A stretch of 64,000 bases of DNA from Candidatus Thorarchaeota archaeon (GCA_008080745.1 SHMX01000001.1:95359-159358); one strand, 5' to 3'; positions 7,557 to 17,297 are shown, numbered from the stretch's first letter. Notes: generated from the letters alone by a model not told the origin. Numbers and translations: made by a program.

Positions 7557-8645
7557 GTGGCGAATCCTTTGAAACCGTTTATCGTTGTTGGCACAAGACC
7601 AGAGATTGTAAAGATGACACCAATAGTACATGAATATGAGAATAGGGGCATCGATTATCTACTTCTTCATACTGGTCAACATTATTCAAAGTTCATGAGT
7701 GGATCGTTTTTCGAGGACATGGATCTTCGTCAGCCGGATATCAATTTAGAAATTGGTTCAGGAACCCATTCTGAGCAAACTGCTAAGGCTCTCATAGGTA
7801 TAGAGAAAGAGCTCATCAAATATAGGCCATCAGTGGTTTTGGTTCAAGGGGACACCAATGCGGTACTATCAGCCGCTCTGGCGGCGATAAAATTAGGAAT
7901 CCCAGTAGGTCATGTTGAGGCAGGACTACGAAGCTACGACAAAAGAATGCCAGAGGAACATAATCGGAGGCTAACAGACCACGCATCGGATTATCTATTT
8001 GCTCCCACAGAGAAATCAGCAAATATTCTTCGAAACGAAAATGTGTGGGGAGAAATATACATTACAGGAAACACAGTTATCGATGCACTTGAATCAAGGA
8101 TTCCCATTGCCTTGAAAAGAGAGAGCCCACTTGACCATCTAGACCTTGAAGATTATGCTTTGCTCACACTCCATCGAGCGGAAAATGTTGATGATAGACA
8201 AACACTAACCAATCTGATAAGAGGTCTATTATCTTTAGATGAACAAATAGTATTTCCAGCACATCCAAGAACTGTGAACCGACTGAAATCTTTTGGACTT
8301 GACAAAGAGATTGAAAGTGATGGAAGTTTCAGAATTATTGAACCCGTACCATATCTCGATTTTCTGAGAATCATAGTTGATTGTAAATACATTATGACAG
8401 ACTCTGGAGGAATTCAAGAGGAGGCCACGGCACCCTCAATTAATAAAAGAGTCTTTGTTCTGAGAACATCCACAGAGAGACCGGAGGCTGTCGAATCCGG
8501 TCATGCAACACTTGTAGGAGTCAATCCGTCTGAGTTTGTACCAATGATTCGAGAAGCAATTTCAGAGGGGCTTGATAAACAGAGAATGTGTCCGTATGGC
8601 GAGGGTAATGCTGCAAGGAAAATTGTGGATATTTTGGAAAACTAG
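7557..8645 (+). CDS. wecB: UDP-N-acetylglucosamine 2-epimerase (non-hydrolysing)
   Basis: 362 residues from a GTG. The enzyme interconverts UDP-GlcNAc and UDP-ManNAc, the first step to ManNAc-type sugars used in archaeal surface glycans. Signatures are GTRPEIVKMTPIV (about 12-24), LLHTGQHYS, VLVQGDTNAVLSAALAA (about 98), GHVEAGLRSYD (about 121), the TLHRAENVD segment (about 203), and DSGGIQEEA (about 281), which binds the UDP. Length is typical for the family. It is followed on the same strand by surE 67 bases later. No glycosyltransferase lies nearby, so the pathway partner is elsewhere. Confidence 0.93.
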   Translation: MANPLKPFIVVGTRPEIVKMTPIVHEYENRGIDYLLLHTGQHYSKFMSGSFFEDMDLRQPDINLEIGSGTHSEQTAKALIGIEKELIKYRPSVVLVQGDTNAVLSAALAAIKLGIPVGHVEAGLRSYDKRMPEEHNRRLTDHASDYLFAPTEKSANILRNENVWGEIYITGNTVIDALESRIPIALKRESPLDHLDLEDYALLTLHRAENVDDRQTLTNLIRGLLSLDEQIVFPAHPRTVNRLKSFGLDKEIESDGSFRIIEPVPYLDFLRIIVDCKYIMTDSGGIQEEATAPSINKRVFVLRTSTERPEAVESGHATLVGVNPSEFVPMIREAISEGLDKQRMCPYGEGNAARKIVDILEN

Positions 8646-8712
8646 GTACAGTTCGACATTTTTATTTTACCCAAGATATAGAATTGAAATCCCTTGGAAG
8701 AGGAAATGACTC

Positions 8713-9498
8713 ATGATAAGAATTTGTTTGGCAAACGATGATGGTCCAGAAGGAAGAGGATTAGAAGTACTTGCAGACAACCTCTCAGAATTAGGTGAGG
8801 TGATTGTTGTTGTGCCAGATCAGCAGAGAAGTGGTTCGGGTAAGAGTATGACTCTAAACCATCCTTTGAGAATAACTGAAACAAAGACTAATTCAGGACT
8901 TACAATGCTAAAACATAGTGGAAAGCCCGCAGACTCTGTAGTTATTGCTACTTCCTTCTTTGATGATATAGATATCTTTGTAGCGGGAATTAATGCAGGT
9001 GCTAATCTAGGTTATCAAAGCATGATGACAAGTGGAACAGTTGGAATTGCAATGGAAGCAGCCATTCTCGGGTATCCATCTGTGGCTGTGTCAATGGCAG
9101 TCAATCCCAATGAATGGTTTGATAATCATGCTACAAATAGAGATTATGCGGAAATGAGCAAGATTGCCACATGTATCATAAAAGGAGTAATCGATAATGG
9201 TCTTCCTGAAGGTATAGACGCGCTTAACATTAATTTTCCTTTGAGCCTAAACGATAATCCAGAAATAATCGCCGCAAAACCAGTACGATTGAGAATGAGT
9301 AATTCTCTCGAGCAAAGAACAGATCCAAATCAATCCACATACTATTGGATTGATGGTAAATTCCAAGATATACCCGAAAGAACAGATGCTTACATAGTAT
9401 TAGTGGAGTCAAATATTTCCGTTTCACCAATTGTTATTGAAACTGTTAAAGATGAAGAGGTTGAAAGGGTCAAAGGTTTCCTTGACTTATTGACCTAA
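8713..9498 (+). CDS. surE: 5'/3'-nucleotidase SurE
   Basis: 261 residues. SurE is a metal-dependent phosphatase of nucleoside monophosphates. The metal-binding pair is seen in LANDDGPEGRGL (residues 6-17, DD at 9-10), the conserved PDQQRSGSGKSMTLNHPLR segment (about 37-56) and the NAGANLGYQSMMTSGTVGIAMEA motif (about residues 94-116). The C-terminal dimerisation part is less conserved. Its 3' end overlaps the convergent AIR-synthase-like gene by 29 bases. Confidence 0.93.
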   Translation: MIRICLANDDGPEGRGLEVLADNLSELGEVIVVVPDQQRSGSGKSMTLNHPLRITETKTNSGLTMLKHSGKPADSVVIATSFFDDIDIFVAGINAGANLGYQSMMTSGTVGIAMEAAILGYPSVAVSMAVNPNEWFDNHATNRDYAEMSKIATCIIKGVIDNGLPEGIDALNINFPLSLNDNPEIIAAKPVRLRMSNSLEQRTDPNQSTYYWIDGKFQDIPERTDAYIVLVESNISVSPIVIETVKDEEVERVKGFLDLLT

Positions 9499-10486
9499 GG
9501 GCGTTCCACAAGGCATCGTTTGTGGGGCGTGGAAGCAGTTCCTTCTGGCCATTTCGCAAGATAACACGTTTGTTCTCTTTTTTCGTGAAGTGTCCTATCT
9601 TAGTTGAGGATATATTTACCGATTTGAGAGCATCTAAAACATCTTCTGCAGTCCCCTTCTCACAGGAAATCAGCATGCAGCCACTACTTATCAAATGAAG
9701 AGCTTCAATATCCAACAGTCTACAAATCTCTATTGTAGAAGGATGAATTGGAATTGACTTGGCATCTATAACAACACCCAATTCACTAGCGTCACATATC
9801 TCATGGATTCCATTAGCTATACCCCCCTCTGTAGGATCATGCATAGCGCTAACATAACCGGTCTGAAAAGCATGTACTCCCTCCTTTACGACACTTATCT
9901 GCTCTTTGAGTGCTTTTGCATCTTCAACAAGCTGCTTATCAAGTTGAGATTCAAGATAAGATTCACCCTCGGTGGCAATAATAGCTGTTCCTTCCAATCC
10001 TGCATATTTTGTGAGAAGTAGCTCATCACCAATCTTAGCTCCAGCAGTAGTGACATATTGGTCTTTTTTGGTAATTCCCATCATAAAACCAGCAATTATA
10101 GGACGATTGATTCCTTCTGTAACTTCAGTATGTCCACCAACAACAGCTATATCTAACGAATTTGCTGCGGAATCAATTTGTTTCATGATTCTTACGAGAG
10201 TATGCTCATCTGTGCCATAGGGCAAAAGGATTGAAGAAAGAAACCAAGAAGGAGGTACACCAAAAGTAGCGATATCATTGGCATTAATATGAACAGCTAA
10301 CCAACCAATATCAGAAATAGATCCTGTAATTGGATCTGTAGCTGCAACCAATACATGGTCTCCGATTTTAATGAGCGAGGCATCTTCGCCCAAACCAGGC
10401 CCAAGAATGACTGAGGAATTTGATTTCCCTAAATGCGAAAAGACATATTTAGCAAGTATATCAGGTGGAACTTTCCCGGGCTGCAA
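9470..10486 (-). CDS. AIR-synthase-related protein (PurM/HypE/ThiL superfamily)
   Basis: 338 residues from a TTG at 10486, supported by GGGAG five bases upstream. The ATP-binding N-domain (GPGLGEDASLIKIGDH, then ATDPITGS, with NANDIATFG) and the C-domain (HDPTEGGIANGIHEICDAS) are characteristic of the PurM/HypE fold, which phosphorylates carboxamide or formyl groups. It does not carry the C-terminal PxxC tail of HypE and so is not a hydrogenase maturation enzyme; archaeal stand-alone versions have no known substrate. Overlaps surE tail to tail. The HTEV histidine loop (GGHTEV) is kept. Confidence 0.85.
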   Translation of the reverse strand: MQPGKVPPDILAKYVFSHLGKSNSSVILGPGLGEDASLIKIGDHVLVAATDPITGSISDIGWLAVHINANDIATFGVPPSWFLSSILLPYGTDEHTLVRIMKQIDSAANSLDIAVVGGHTEVTEGINRPIIAGFMMGITKKDQYVTTAGAKIGDELLLTKYAGLEGTAIIATEGESYLESQLDKQLVEDAKALKEQISVVKEGVHAFQTGYVSAMHDPTEGGIANGIHEICDASELGVVIDAKSIPIHPSTIEICRLLDIEALHLISSGCMLISCEKGTAEDVLDALKSVNISSTKIGHFTKKENKRVILRNGQKELLPRPTNDALWNALRSISQGNL

Positions 10487-10669
10487 TTATTCTCCCTCTT
10501 TTCAGATAGTGCGCACCAGCCTTGTCCCTGATGTATGAAAAGTAATTTCATAGAAACCCATACGGGACTCTCCATACTCACTATGACACCAGGATGGTCA
10601 GACGTGATGCGCAATATCTCCTACGATGGTAGGTTAATATAATCATCGAGCTGGCAATAAAGGAGATTC

Positions 10670-12103
10670 CTATGGAGCAATGTATGATTCCGCTGCTTTC
10701 AGGTCCTCGGAACGTATTACTGCTCTACTATGAGCCCCAGCAAGGAACTCATTCAGTATTGAGTCCTTTTTCAGTAATTCTTTAGAAAGGAAACATTTCC
10801 CGCCTCCAACTCTTGCAATCAGATAGGCACCAAAGGTCTGTCTGAACTCGGGGACTGCCAATATTGTTTCAATGGGATCATCATAACCTTCCTTCTTCAT
10901 TCTGAGCATGGTAGCTAATTCAAGAGCTTCATGATAGGGTCGTTTGAGAACTCGAATCCAGTTCAATTGGGATGGGTCAACATTTACTGTTGCTAATCGT
11001 ACATCAGACTTTTTGGCAATTCTTGCTGCACGAACAATATCTCGAACGGGAGTATAAGACTGATGACCTGGACCGACGGATTGAGCCAGTGGAATATTCG
11101 GTGCAAAATCCGAGATGATGATAATCAGAGGTTCAACATCACGGTTCCTCATTCGTTCCCTCTTGATAATCTCAAGTGATTTCATCACAGCCTCAGCAAG
11201 AGGTGTAAGACCCGATATTCGTAATTTGGCTAATGCTCGGTATAACTTATTCCAATTTGTAGTTGGAGCTTGTACTTCGATTGCTCCGCTTTCCTTAAAG
11301 GCAACAATTCCCGTTCGGTCTTTAGATCCACGGGTTTCTCTCTCGATACGTTCGAGTAATTTTCGAATCTGATCTCTACTTGCTTTCATAGACAAGCTGA
11401 CATCAATTACAAGCAAGATAGTCAATGGAGTATGGCCGGTAAATACTCGCTCGCGGATATCCGAGGACTGAATCTTCAAACGTTCACCTGGTTCTAATTT
11501 TCCCGTTCTAGTTATAGCGGATAATATGGTTGAGGGTAAATCAATACTCCCAACTTCACCAGTGGGTTGTCGAGACCTAATTGGGCGTCCATATTGCTGG
11601 GTTTCTGAAGCCTTGAGAGAACCTACTCCTCGAGAGCTTACTCTCTTGTGAATCCATCCACCAGAGGAGATTTTGGATCGAATCATGGCCTTTGAACTGA
11701 GCTCGTCTACCTCAAACACTGGTTCTCCAGTATCCAAATCAGGAGTTTTTACAAAAAAGTCCCTACCTAAATCTACTGGAGGGTCTCGTATCTCGGACTT
11801 GGATCCAATGACCTTCGATTTATGTTTAGCCTTGTATGGCATGGATGCCTTACCCCATTGATCACCATCTTCAGCCTTTGCAGGTCCTGCTTCAACAGTA
11901 TCAATTCCACCAGCTGGACCTTTTTGTCGTTTAGTCATAGTTCGAAGCCAACGACGTACAGTATAGTAAATCAAAGGAGCATAGAGAATGGTTACCAAAA
12001 TTGTTAGGGGGAGGGGAAGTAGTGTGCCAATCTGTGTGCCAGTAATGAAGTGAAATGGATTAAAGAAAATCCACCCGAAGTAACCAAAAACAACAACCGC
12101 CAT
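10670..12103 (-). CDS. Membrane-anchored VWA protein, ChlD-like partner of the adjacent AAA+ ATPase
   Basis: 477 residues. Two N-terminal hydrophobic helices (about 1-20 and 27-48), a long hydrophilic linker, then a von Willebrand A domain from about residue 225. The MIDAS sequence is DVSLSMK (Asp-x-Ser-x-Ser intact), followed by the SGLTPLAEA threonine and IISDFAPN aspartate. The order (AAA+ gene upstream, VWA downstream, 44 bases apart) is that of BchI/BchD-like or MoxR/VWA pairs, in which the VWA protein links the ATPase to a target. Without chlorophyll genes here, magnesium chelation is unlikely; the target is unknown. The anchor would place the complex at the membrane. Confidence 0.82.
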   Translation of the reverse strand: MAVVVFGYFGWIFFNPFHFITGTQIGTLLPLPLTILVTILYAPLIYYTVRRWLRTMTKRQKGPAGGIDTVEAGPAKAEDGDQWGKASMPYKAKHKSKVIGSKSEIRDPPVDLGRDFFVKTPDLDTGEPVFEVDELSSKAMIRSKISSGGWIHKRVSSRGVGSLKASETQQYGRPIRSRQPTGEVGSIDLPSTILSAITRTGKLEPGERLKIQSSDIRERVFTGHTPLTILLVIDVSLSMKASRDQIRKLLERIERETRGSKDRTGIVAFKESGAIEVQAPTTNWNKLYRALAKLRISGLTPLAEAVMKSLEIIKRERMRNRDVEPLIIIISDFAPNIPLAQSVGPGHQSYTPVRDIVRAARIAKKSDVRLATVNVDPSQLNWIRVLKRPYHEALELATMLRMKKEGYDDPIETILAVPEFRQTFGAYLIARVGGGKCFLSKELLKKDSILNEFLAGAHSRAVIRSEDLKAAESYIAP

Positions 12104-12147
12104 AATGGCACATATTGTTCCTTTAATGGGGTCACCTCGGGGGTTCC

Positions 12148-13365
12148 TTATTTTTTTGGGCGTTTTTTTTTACCTTCCTGGGAACCTCCGACACCAAATC
12201 GGTGTTGTCGACCAAATTTGCCCCCGCTGAACCGTTTCTCGCTCCCAGATTCATCAGAAGAGTCTTTTTCCTCGGGAGGAACCTGTGTAGGGGATTTGCG
12301 CCGGTCCTTCTTCTCGGTAACATCAGCCGCTCTGGCAATCGCTCGGCTGATATCTTCTGGTACGGGAGGTTCGAGTAATCCACCTCTTCGGGTTCTGTGA
12401 CTCAAAGTAAGTTGTGCTGCAAGTTGCATATCATCCAGAGAAACTTCTTTTCTGCCATCTAGTGCAGCATTTGTGATTGCAGTCTTACTGATGATGATAT
12501 CTGGACGGACTCCATCTACCTCCAATGCATCACACGCCATTGCGATTGCCCGGAGTTTACTATCAGATAAGATAACCTCTGAAAGTAACACCTGTGCGTT
12601 TTGTATACGTTCTCGAAGTTCTTGTTGATAAGGAGCATAATCTGTTCTGAAAGCATGGGGATCAGCCTCAAACTCCAAATTACGTCGAACTAGTTCCATT
12701 CTCTCCTCAATCGAGTGGTCGGAACTAACAGATACATGTAATGGAAATCTATCCAATAGTTGGGGTCTCAGTTCACCCTCTTCTGGATTCATAGAACCCA
12801 TGAGAATGAAATTTGAGGGGTGGGATATTGAAATCCCTTCTCGTTCTATGACATTTACCTTTGTCGCAGCCGCATCAAGTAAATCGTCAACAAGATGGTC
12901 TGGTAAAAGATTAACCTCATCAACGTAGAGAACGTTTTGGTGAGCTTCTGCAAGAATTCCAGGTTTAAGTGCTTGAATTCCTTCTTGGAGAACCCTCTCA
13001 ATATCGAGAGCTCCAATAAGACGGTCTTCAGTAGTTGAGAGGGGGAGATTTACTACTCGCATCTCTCTTTTCTGAGGTATCAATTCTTCTCCTGATGCAA
13101 TCTTTGCTTGGCATTCTTCACATAAAGATTCCATATTGAAAGGATTGCACCCAAACCGACAGCCCTCTACGACATCGACTTCTGGTAGAAGATCTGCTAA
13201 GGCACGAACCACGGTTGTCTTTCCAGTCCCCTTAGGACCAGAAACCAAGACCCCACCTATTCTGGGATTTATTCCGTTTAGAATCAATGCTAATTTTAGT
13301 CTATCAAGTCCAACGAGTGCCGTAAATGGAAGAACTGAACGCTTTGATGTGACCACGACAACCAT
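12148..13365 (-). CDS. Magnesium-chelatase ChlI-like AAA+ ATPase
   Basis: 405 residues, start ATG with GGGG-rich Shine-Dalgarno. Walker A is GPKGTGKTT (about 43), Walker B is VLYVDEVNLL (about 145), sensor 1 is GSMNPEEGE (about 175) and the arginine finger region is LLDRFPLHV. The cysteine insert CRFGCNP...CEECQ (about residues 67-90) occurs in ChlI/BchI-type ATPases. The last 60 residues are Lys/Arg/Ser/Gly-rich and look disordered. It most probably works with the VWA protein just downstream. The substrate ion or protein is unknown; similar pairs without cobalt or magnesium chelatase H subunits are widespread in archaea. Confidence 0.88.
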   Translation of the reverse strand: MVVVVTSKRSVLPFTALVGLDRLKLALILNGINPRIGGVLVSGPKGTGKTTVVRALADLLPEVDVVEGCRFGCNPFNMESLCEECQAKIASGEELIPQKREMRVVNLPLSTTEDRLIGALDIERVLQEGIQALKPGILAEAHQNVLYVDEVNLLPDHLVDDLLDAAATKVNVIEREGISISHPSNFILMGSMNPEEGELRPQLLDRFPLHVSVSSDHSIEERMELVRRNLEFEADPHAFRTDYAPYQQELRERIQNAQVLLSEVILSDSKLRAIAMACDALEVDGVRPDIIISKTAITNAALDGRKEVSLDDMQLAAQLTLSHRTRRGGLLEPPVPEDISRAIARAADVTEKKDRRKSPTQVPPEEKDSSDESGSEKRFSGGKFGRQHRFGVGGSQEGKKKRPKK

Positions 13366-13418
13366 CTCTTTCCCCTAAAAAGTGGTATACTCAAATAAGA
13401 TTGTGCATTCACGTATAA

Positions 13419-14603
13419 GTGGGAAAAACAGTGTTCTCTTACATCACACATTTGGAATGTCCTCAATGTAATAGGAGCTATTCAGCAGACGTCCATGCTG
13501 GATACTGTGTTTGTGGATCACCACTTTTTGCAGTATATGATATGATGAGTATTATCGACGAGATTAATGCTGGCACATTTCCAGCAAATATTAATTCAAT
13601 ATGGAGATATGCACAGCTCCTACCTGTGAGATCCCCGTCATTTGTGGTAAGACTAGGAGAAGGATGGACCCCTCTTTTGACTACAAGACATCTAGGAAGA
13701 CATGTTGGATTGAAGTTATTGAGGGTTAAAAATGAGGCTATGAATCCTACTCAGAGCTTTAAAGATAGAGGTCTCTGTGTAGCAATCTCAAAACATCTTG
13801 AATTGGGAGCAAAATCCTTCGCATTGCCCTCGGCAGGTAATGCTGGAGTTTCAACTAGTGCATATTCTGCCGCTGCTGGTGTTCCAGCTCACATCTTCAT
13901 GCCTGAAGACACCCCCAAGTCCTTTTTTGAGGCATGTCATATGTATGGCGCCATTATCGAAAAAGTTCCAGGAACAATTTCTGATGCAGGAAAAGAAATG
14001 AAAAACCAAGGTGGAAACTGGACCGACTTATCAACAACAAAAGAACCGTACAGAGTAGAAGGGAAAAAGACATTGGGATTTGAGATTTCAGAACAAATGG
14101 GATGGACTATGCCAGATGTAATAGTATGCCCAACAGGAGGCGGAACAGCATTAATTGGAATTTGGAAAGCAATCGATGAATTGGAGGCATTAGGACTTTT
14201 AGATTTCAAAAAGCCACGACTCTATGCCGCCCAAAGTGCGGGGTGTGCACCAGTTGTTAGAGCAATTGAAAAAGATACACTTACTATCGAGTCCTGGGAA
14301 AATGGTGAAACAGAAGCATATGGTCTTCGTGTTCCAAGTCCATTTGCCGATAGACTAATTCTCAATGCACTTCGAGGATCAGGGGGAGGTGCAGTTGCAG
14401 TGATAGAACAAGAAATACGAGCCGCTAGAAGTCTTGCCGCTAGAATGGAGGGCATGGATTTCTGTCCGGAAGCTGCAGTAGGTCTTGCGGGAATAAGACA
14501 TCTGGTAGAAACGGGAGAGATAGATTATGATGAAGACGTAGTCCTCCTCAACACAGGGTCTGGTTCGCGATACTCCTTCAAATACGATACGAGTGAAACC
14601 TAA
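13419..14603 (+). CDS. thrC: Threonine synthase
   Basis: 394 residues, GTG start. The PLP enzyme makes threonine from O-phosphohomoserine. A short N-terminal CxxC...CxC zinc-like ribbon (CPQCN, CVCGS) is followed by the fold type II core: EGWTPLL (about 80), the PLP lysine motif NPTQSFKDRG (about 108), SAGNAGVSTSAYSAAAG, and the cofactor phosphate-binding Gly-rich loop PTGGGTALIGIWK. A GSGSRYS motif sits near the C-terminus. Archaeal threonine synthases of this length are common. Divergent from the ChlI-like gene across 53 bases. Confidence 0.93.
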   Translation: MGKTVFSYITHLECPQCNRSYSADVHAGYCVCGSPLFAVYDMMSIIDEINAGTFPANINSIWRYAQLLPVRSPSFVVRLGEGWTPLLTTRHLGRHVGLKLLRVKNEAMNPTQSFKDRGLCVAISKHLELGAKSFALPSAGNAGVSTSAYSAAAGVPAHIFMPEDTPKSFFEACHMYGAIIEKVPGTISDAGKEMKNQGGNWTDLSTTKEPYRVEGKKTLGFEISEQMGWTMPDVIVCPTGGGTALIGIWKAIDELEALGLLDFKKPRLYAAQSAGCAPVVRAIEKDTLTIESWENGETEAYGLRVPSPFADRLILNALRGSGGGAVAVIEQEIRAARSLAARMEGMDFCPEAAVGLAGIRHLVETGEIDYDEDVVLLNTGSGSRYSFKYDTSET

Positions 14604-14693
14604 TCAGCATTAATAAAAATTGAAATCTCATAAATTTCCGTCAATATTATAGGTACCAATGTATGTTCGATAAGTAATTTGGGAGGATAACAA

Positions 14694-15848
14694 GTGACAG
14701 ATAGTCCGAAATCTGAGCATCATCGAAAGACGTTCAAAGAGTCAATAGCAGCAGATAAATTTGAACTAACTGTTTTTGGAATTCTGATTGTTCTGTATTT
14801 TTATCTTCGATTATCAGGCATCGAGCCAACAATAGTTCTTATTCTAGGTCTCGTTTGTGGGACTTGGTTAGCATTCCGGCCATCTGAATGGGCAGTCGAG
14901 GGAATTGAGAGCGCTGCAGGTCATCTAGGATTCACAGCATACGTTGCAGGAATGTTATCTAGTCTAGCTAGCAATATGCCAGAAGCAGCTATAAGTGGGA
15001 TTGCGGCATACACAGGAGAGATAACAAATCAACCAGAATTGAAAACAATTGCAGTGTTATCGGTACTCATAGCTGCTGGTTTCAATATGGTTCTGCTTGG
15101 ACTCACAATAATCATTGCAACAAAGGGAAAGGATGATATGCCAGTTCCAGAGGAGGCAATAAAGAAGGATTCTGTTTTAATTCGATGGACAATTGTGGCG
15201 TTGGTCGCTATTTTTGCTCTTGGCATCGTGGATGTCGCTTTTGCAGAAAATGGAAATGCTCAATTCTTTATTCCTTGGGAGGCATCATTTATCCTCTTTT
15301 TCTCCTATATCGTCTATGCATATTCACTCGCGACCGATGATGTAAGCGAAGAAACTGAATTAGCAGAAGCACATCATTCAAGAAGAATTGCAGCAATCTT
15401 GGCAGTAATAGGATTTATTGGGATATTTTTTGCAGGTGAGATGCTAACCTCATCTGTAGAGATACTTCTACATGACTATAATCATGTAATTGCAGAATAT
15501 GCTAATCCTGTCACAATTGCAGCGTTGATACTGGGTGCAGCTGGTGCAATACCTGAACATGGGATTGCATTGATTGCAGCTGCAAGAGGAAAGATTGGTC
15601 TTGCAGTGGGAAATCTTATTGGAGGCGTTTTGCAAATAATATTACTCGTCGGTGGAGGAATTGGAATTTTTGTATTGATTCCTATGAATCGTTATGTTTT
15701 ATTTCAGCTTATTGTCATAGCAGGGAGTCTTTGGTTCCTAAAACGAGCAATAGCAGACGATCATCACCTAGATCTGTTCGAGGGTGCAATGATTATTCTA
15801 CTACAGGCATATGTATTTGCCTTACTAGTTTGGGGAACGCCTATATGA
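14694..15848 (+). CDS. CaCA-family (sodium/calcium exchanger-type) membrane protein
   Basis: 384 residues from GTG, with GGGAGG seven bases upstream. About ten hydrophobic segments in two inverted halves. The alpha-repeat motifs are visible: SSLASNMPEAAISG (about residue 91) and GAAGAIPEHGIALIAAARGKIGLAVGN (about residue 282), each carrying the acidic residue that coordinates the cation in CaCA exchangers. It should exchange a cation (Ca2+ or similar) for sodium or protons; the ion is not determined. The polar N-terminus is short, and a charged loop lies near residue 145-165. It overlaps the convergent phosphatase gene by 8 bases. Confidence 0.85.
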   Translation: MTDSPKSEHHRKTFKESIAADKFELTVFGILIVLYFYLRLSGIEPTIVLILGLVCGTWLAFRPSEWAVEGIESAAGHLGFTAYVAGMLSSLASNMPEAAISGIAAYTGEITNQPELKTIAVLSVLIAAGFNMVLLGLTIIIATKGKDDMPVPEEAIKKDSVLIRWTIVALVAIFALGIVDVAFAENGNAQFFIPWEASFILFFSYIVYAYSLATDDVSEETELAEAHHSRRIAAILAVIGFIGIFFAGEMLTSSVEILLHDYNHVIAEYANPVTIAALILGAAGAIPEHGIALIAAARGKIGLAVGNLIGGVLQIILLVGGGIGIFVLIPMNRYVLFQLIVIAGSLWFLKRAIADDHHLDLFEGAMIILLQAYVFALLVWGTPI

Positions 15849-16473
15849 TATAATCAAGGATATGTGTGAGATTGTCACCAGGCACATTTATCATGGCGGC
15901 ATTTCTCACTTCTTTATCCTCGGGTCTGAAAGCAATTGATAGTCCAACAGTACTAAAAACAGAGATATCATTTCGACCATCTCCAATATAAGCTGTTTCT
16001 TTCAAGTCAACTCCAAAATGCTCAGCAATGCGTTTGATTTCAATGACTTTACCACCCCATCCCACGTTCACCTCAACATTTCCGGATAGGATACCATCCT
16101 TGTGAAGAAGCCTATTTGTAAGAACATATTCAACACCCAATCTTCTAGCTACATCATTAGCAAGAATATCGAGACCACCAGATAAAATGGCTACTTTCAC
16201 GCCAGCCTCTTTCAAACGAGTAATGGTTTCTTTTGCACCTGGTACCAACTTCGTACCTTCAATTACGGGATGTATTTCTAAAATCGGACGGCCCTTCCAA
16301 AGACCTGCATCGAGTGCAGCCCATTCATTATATGTAATTTCACCTGCAAAATATTGGTCAAAATAGAACCGACCTTTCTCTTCTGTTCCAAAATGCTCAT
16401 GAAGTCGCCACCAAATACTTGAATGGCAGGTCAAAGTTCCATCCACATCAAACACAACTAATTGTATTGCCAT
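15841..16473 (-). CDS. HAD phosphatase, phosphoserine phosphatase-like
   Basis: 210 residues. The four HAD motifs are seen: DVDGTLT with catalytic Asp (about 9), ILSGG (about 97), GGKVIEIKR lysine (about 141) and GDGRNDISVF (about 163). The cap between motif I and II (HSSIWWRLHEHFG, KGRFYFDQYFAGEITYNEWA) fits phosphoserine phosphatase (SerB)-type enzymes, which make serine from phosphoserine; related HAD proteins act on other phospho-metabolites. Followed in the same direction after the ESCRT-III gene, which ends 36 bases before it. Confidence 0.8.
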   Translation of the reverse strand: MAIQLVVFDVDGTLTCHSSIWWRLHEHFGTEEKGRFYFDQYFAGEITYNEWAALDAGLWKGRPILEIHPVIEGTKLVPGAKETITRLKEAGVKVAILSGGLDILANDVARRLGVEYVLTNRLLHKDGILSGNVEVNVGWGGKVIEIKRIAEHFGVDLKETAYIGDGRNDISVFSTVGLSIAFRPEDKEVRNAAMINVPGDNLTHILDYII

Positions 16474-16508
16474 GAATTAAACACCTGTAGTAGGAATCAT
16501 CAATTTTA

Positions 16509-17177
16509 CTAACTCTGAGCTTCTTTTTCCCGTTCTTCTTTTGCTTCACGTTCAAGATCAGCCAGCATAGCATCAATTCTCTTCTCTTCTGAGGGGGTCT
16601 TTTCACCTGAGGCAGAAGCTTCCATTTCACGCTCTTCTTCAAGAGGCGGAAGAACACCTTCTTTCTCCAATAAGACCTCAGCCTCGATAGCGTCTAGCTC
16701 GCGATCAATTCGTTCTTCAGCTTCCAGCGTAGTAGATGAACTGGATAGGTCTTCAGATAGCAACTCTCCGGCAATAGAAATATGTTCAAAGGACTGTGAT
16801 AGTCTATCCAATTGCATCTGAATTTCAGTAGGACTTAGCATTTCACGAGCCTGTGTAAGAGCCGCATTTGCAATCTTGAATGCACTTAGAACCTCAGCTT
16901 GGTCTTGAGCTTCTTCGAGATTCATCAATGCGGTTTCCAGGGTAGTTACTTGTTGACGATATCTTCCCTTTCTTCCTTCAAGATCAACCACGACACTCAG
17001 ATGGGACCTTGCCGAGGTCCTATCTCCACGTTTCATTGCTTCTCTTGCGGCTTTACGTTCCTCAGCCATTCGAGTATCAAGGCGTCTAATACGTAAAGTA
17101 AGAGCATTCATAGTGCCTTTAATCTCAAGTATGCCGCGCTCAGAGTCTACTTTTTTCTTCCCGCTCAAAAAACCCAT
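16509..17177 (-). CDS. Snf7/ESCRT-III family protein
   Basis: 222 residues, ATG with GGTGG upstream. A basic N-terminus is followed by long amphipathic helices (about residues 17-105) and a further helix (105-145), the layout of Snf7-type ESCRT-III subunits that polymerise on membranes during scission and cytokinesis. Typical positions include REAMKRGDRTSARSH, YRQQVTTLETALMNLEEA and the LSQSFEHISIAGELLSED helix. The tail (about 175-222) is acidic and ends in DAMLADLEREA, which resembles a MIM1-like motif for Vps4, though it is not a perfect match. No Vps4 or other ESCRT genes lie in this window. It is a clear marker of Asgard or related archaea. Confidence 0.85.
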   Translation of the reverse strand: MGFLSGKKKVDSERGILEIKGTMNALTLRIRRLDTRMAEERKAAREAMKRGDRTSARSHLSVVVDLEGRKGRYRQQVTTLETALMNLEEAQDQAEVLSAFKIANAALTQAREMLSPTEIQMQLDRLSQSFEHISIAGELLSEDLSSSSTTLEAEERIDRELDAIEAEVLLEKEGVLPPLEEEREMEASASGEKTPSEEKRIDAMLADLEREAKEEREKEAQS

Positions 17178-17297
17178 TCATTTTCCACCATATTTCGGGT
17201 TACATTATTCCTGTGGAGAAAGACCATTTAACCATTTGGCATTGGTGCTTTTGAGTTAGATTCTTAGGTACAAAGTAGACGAGAGTATTGTGATTAT

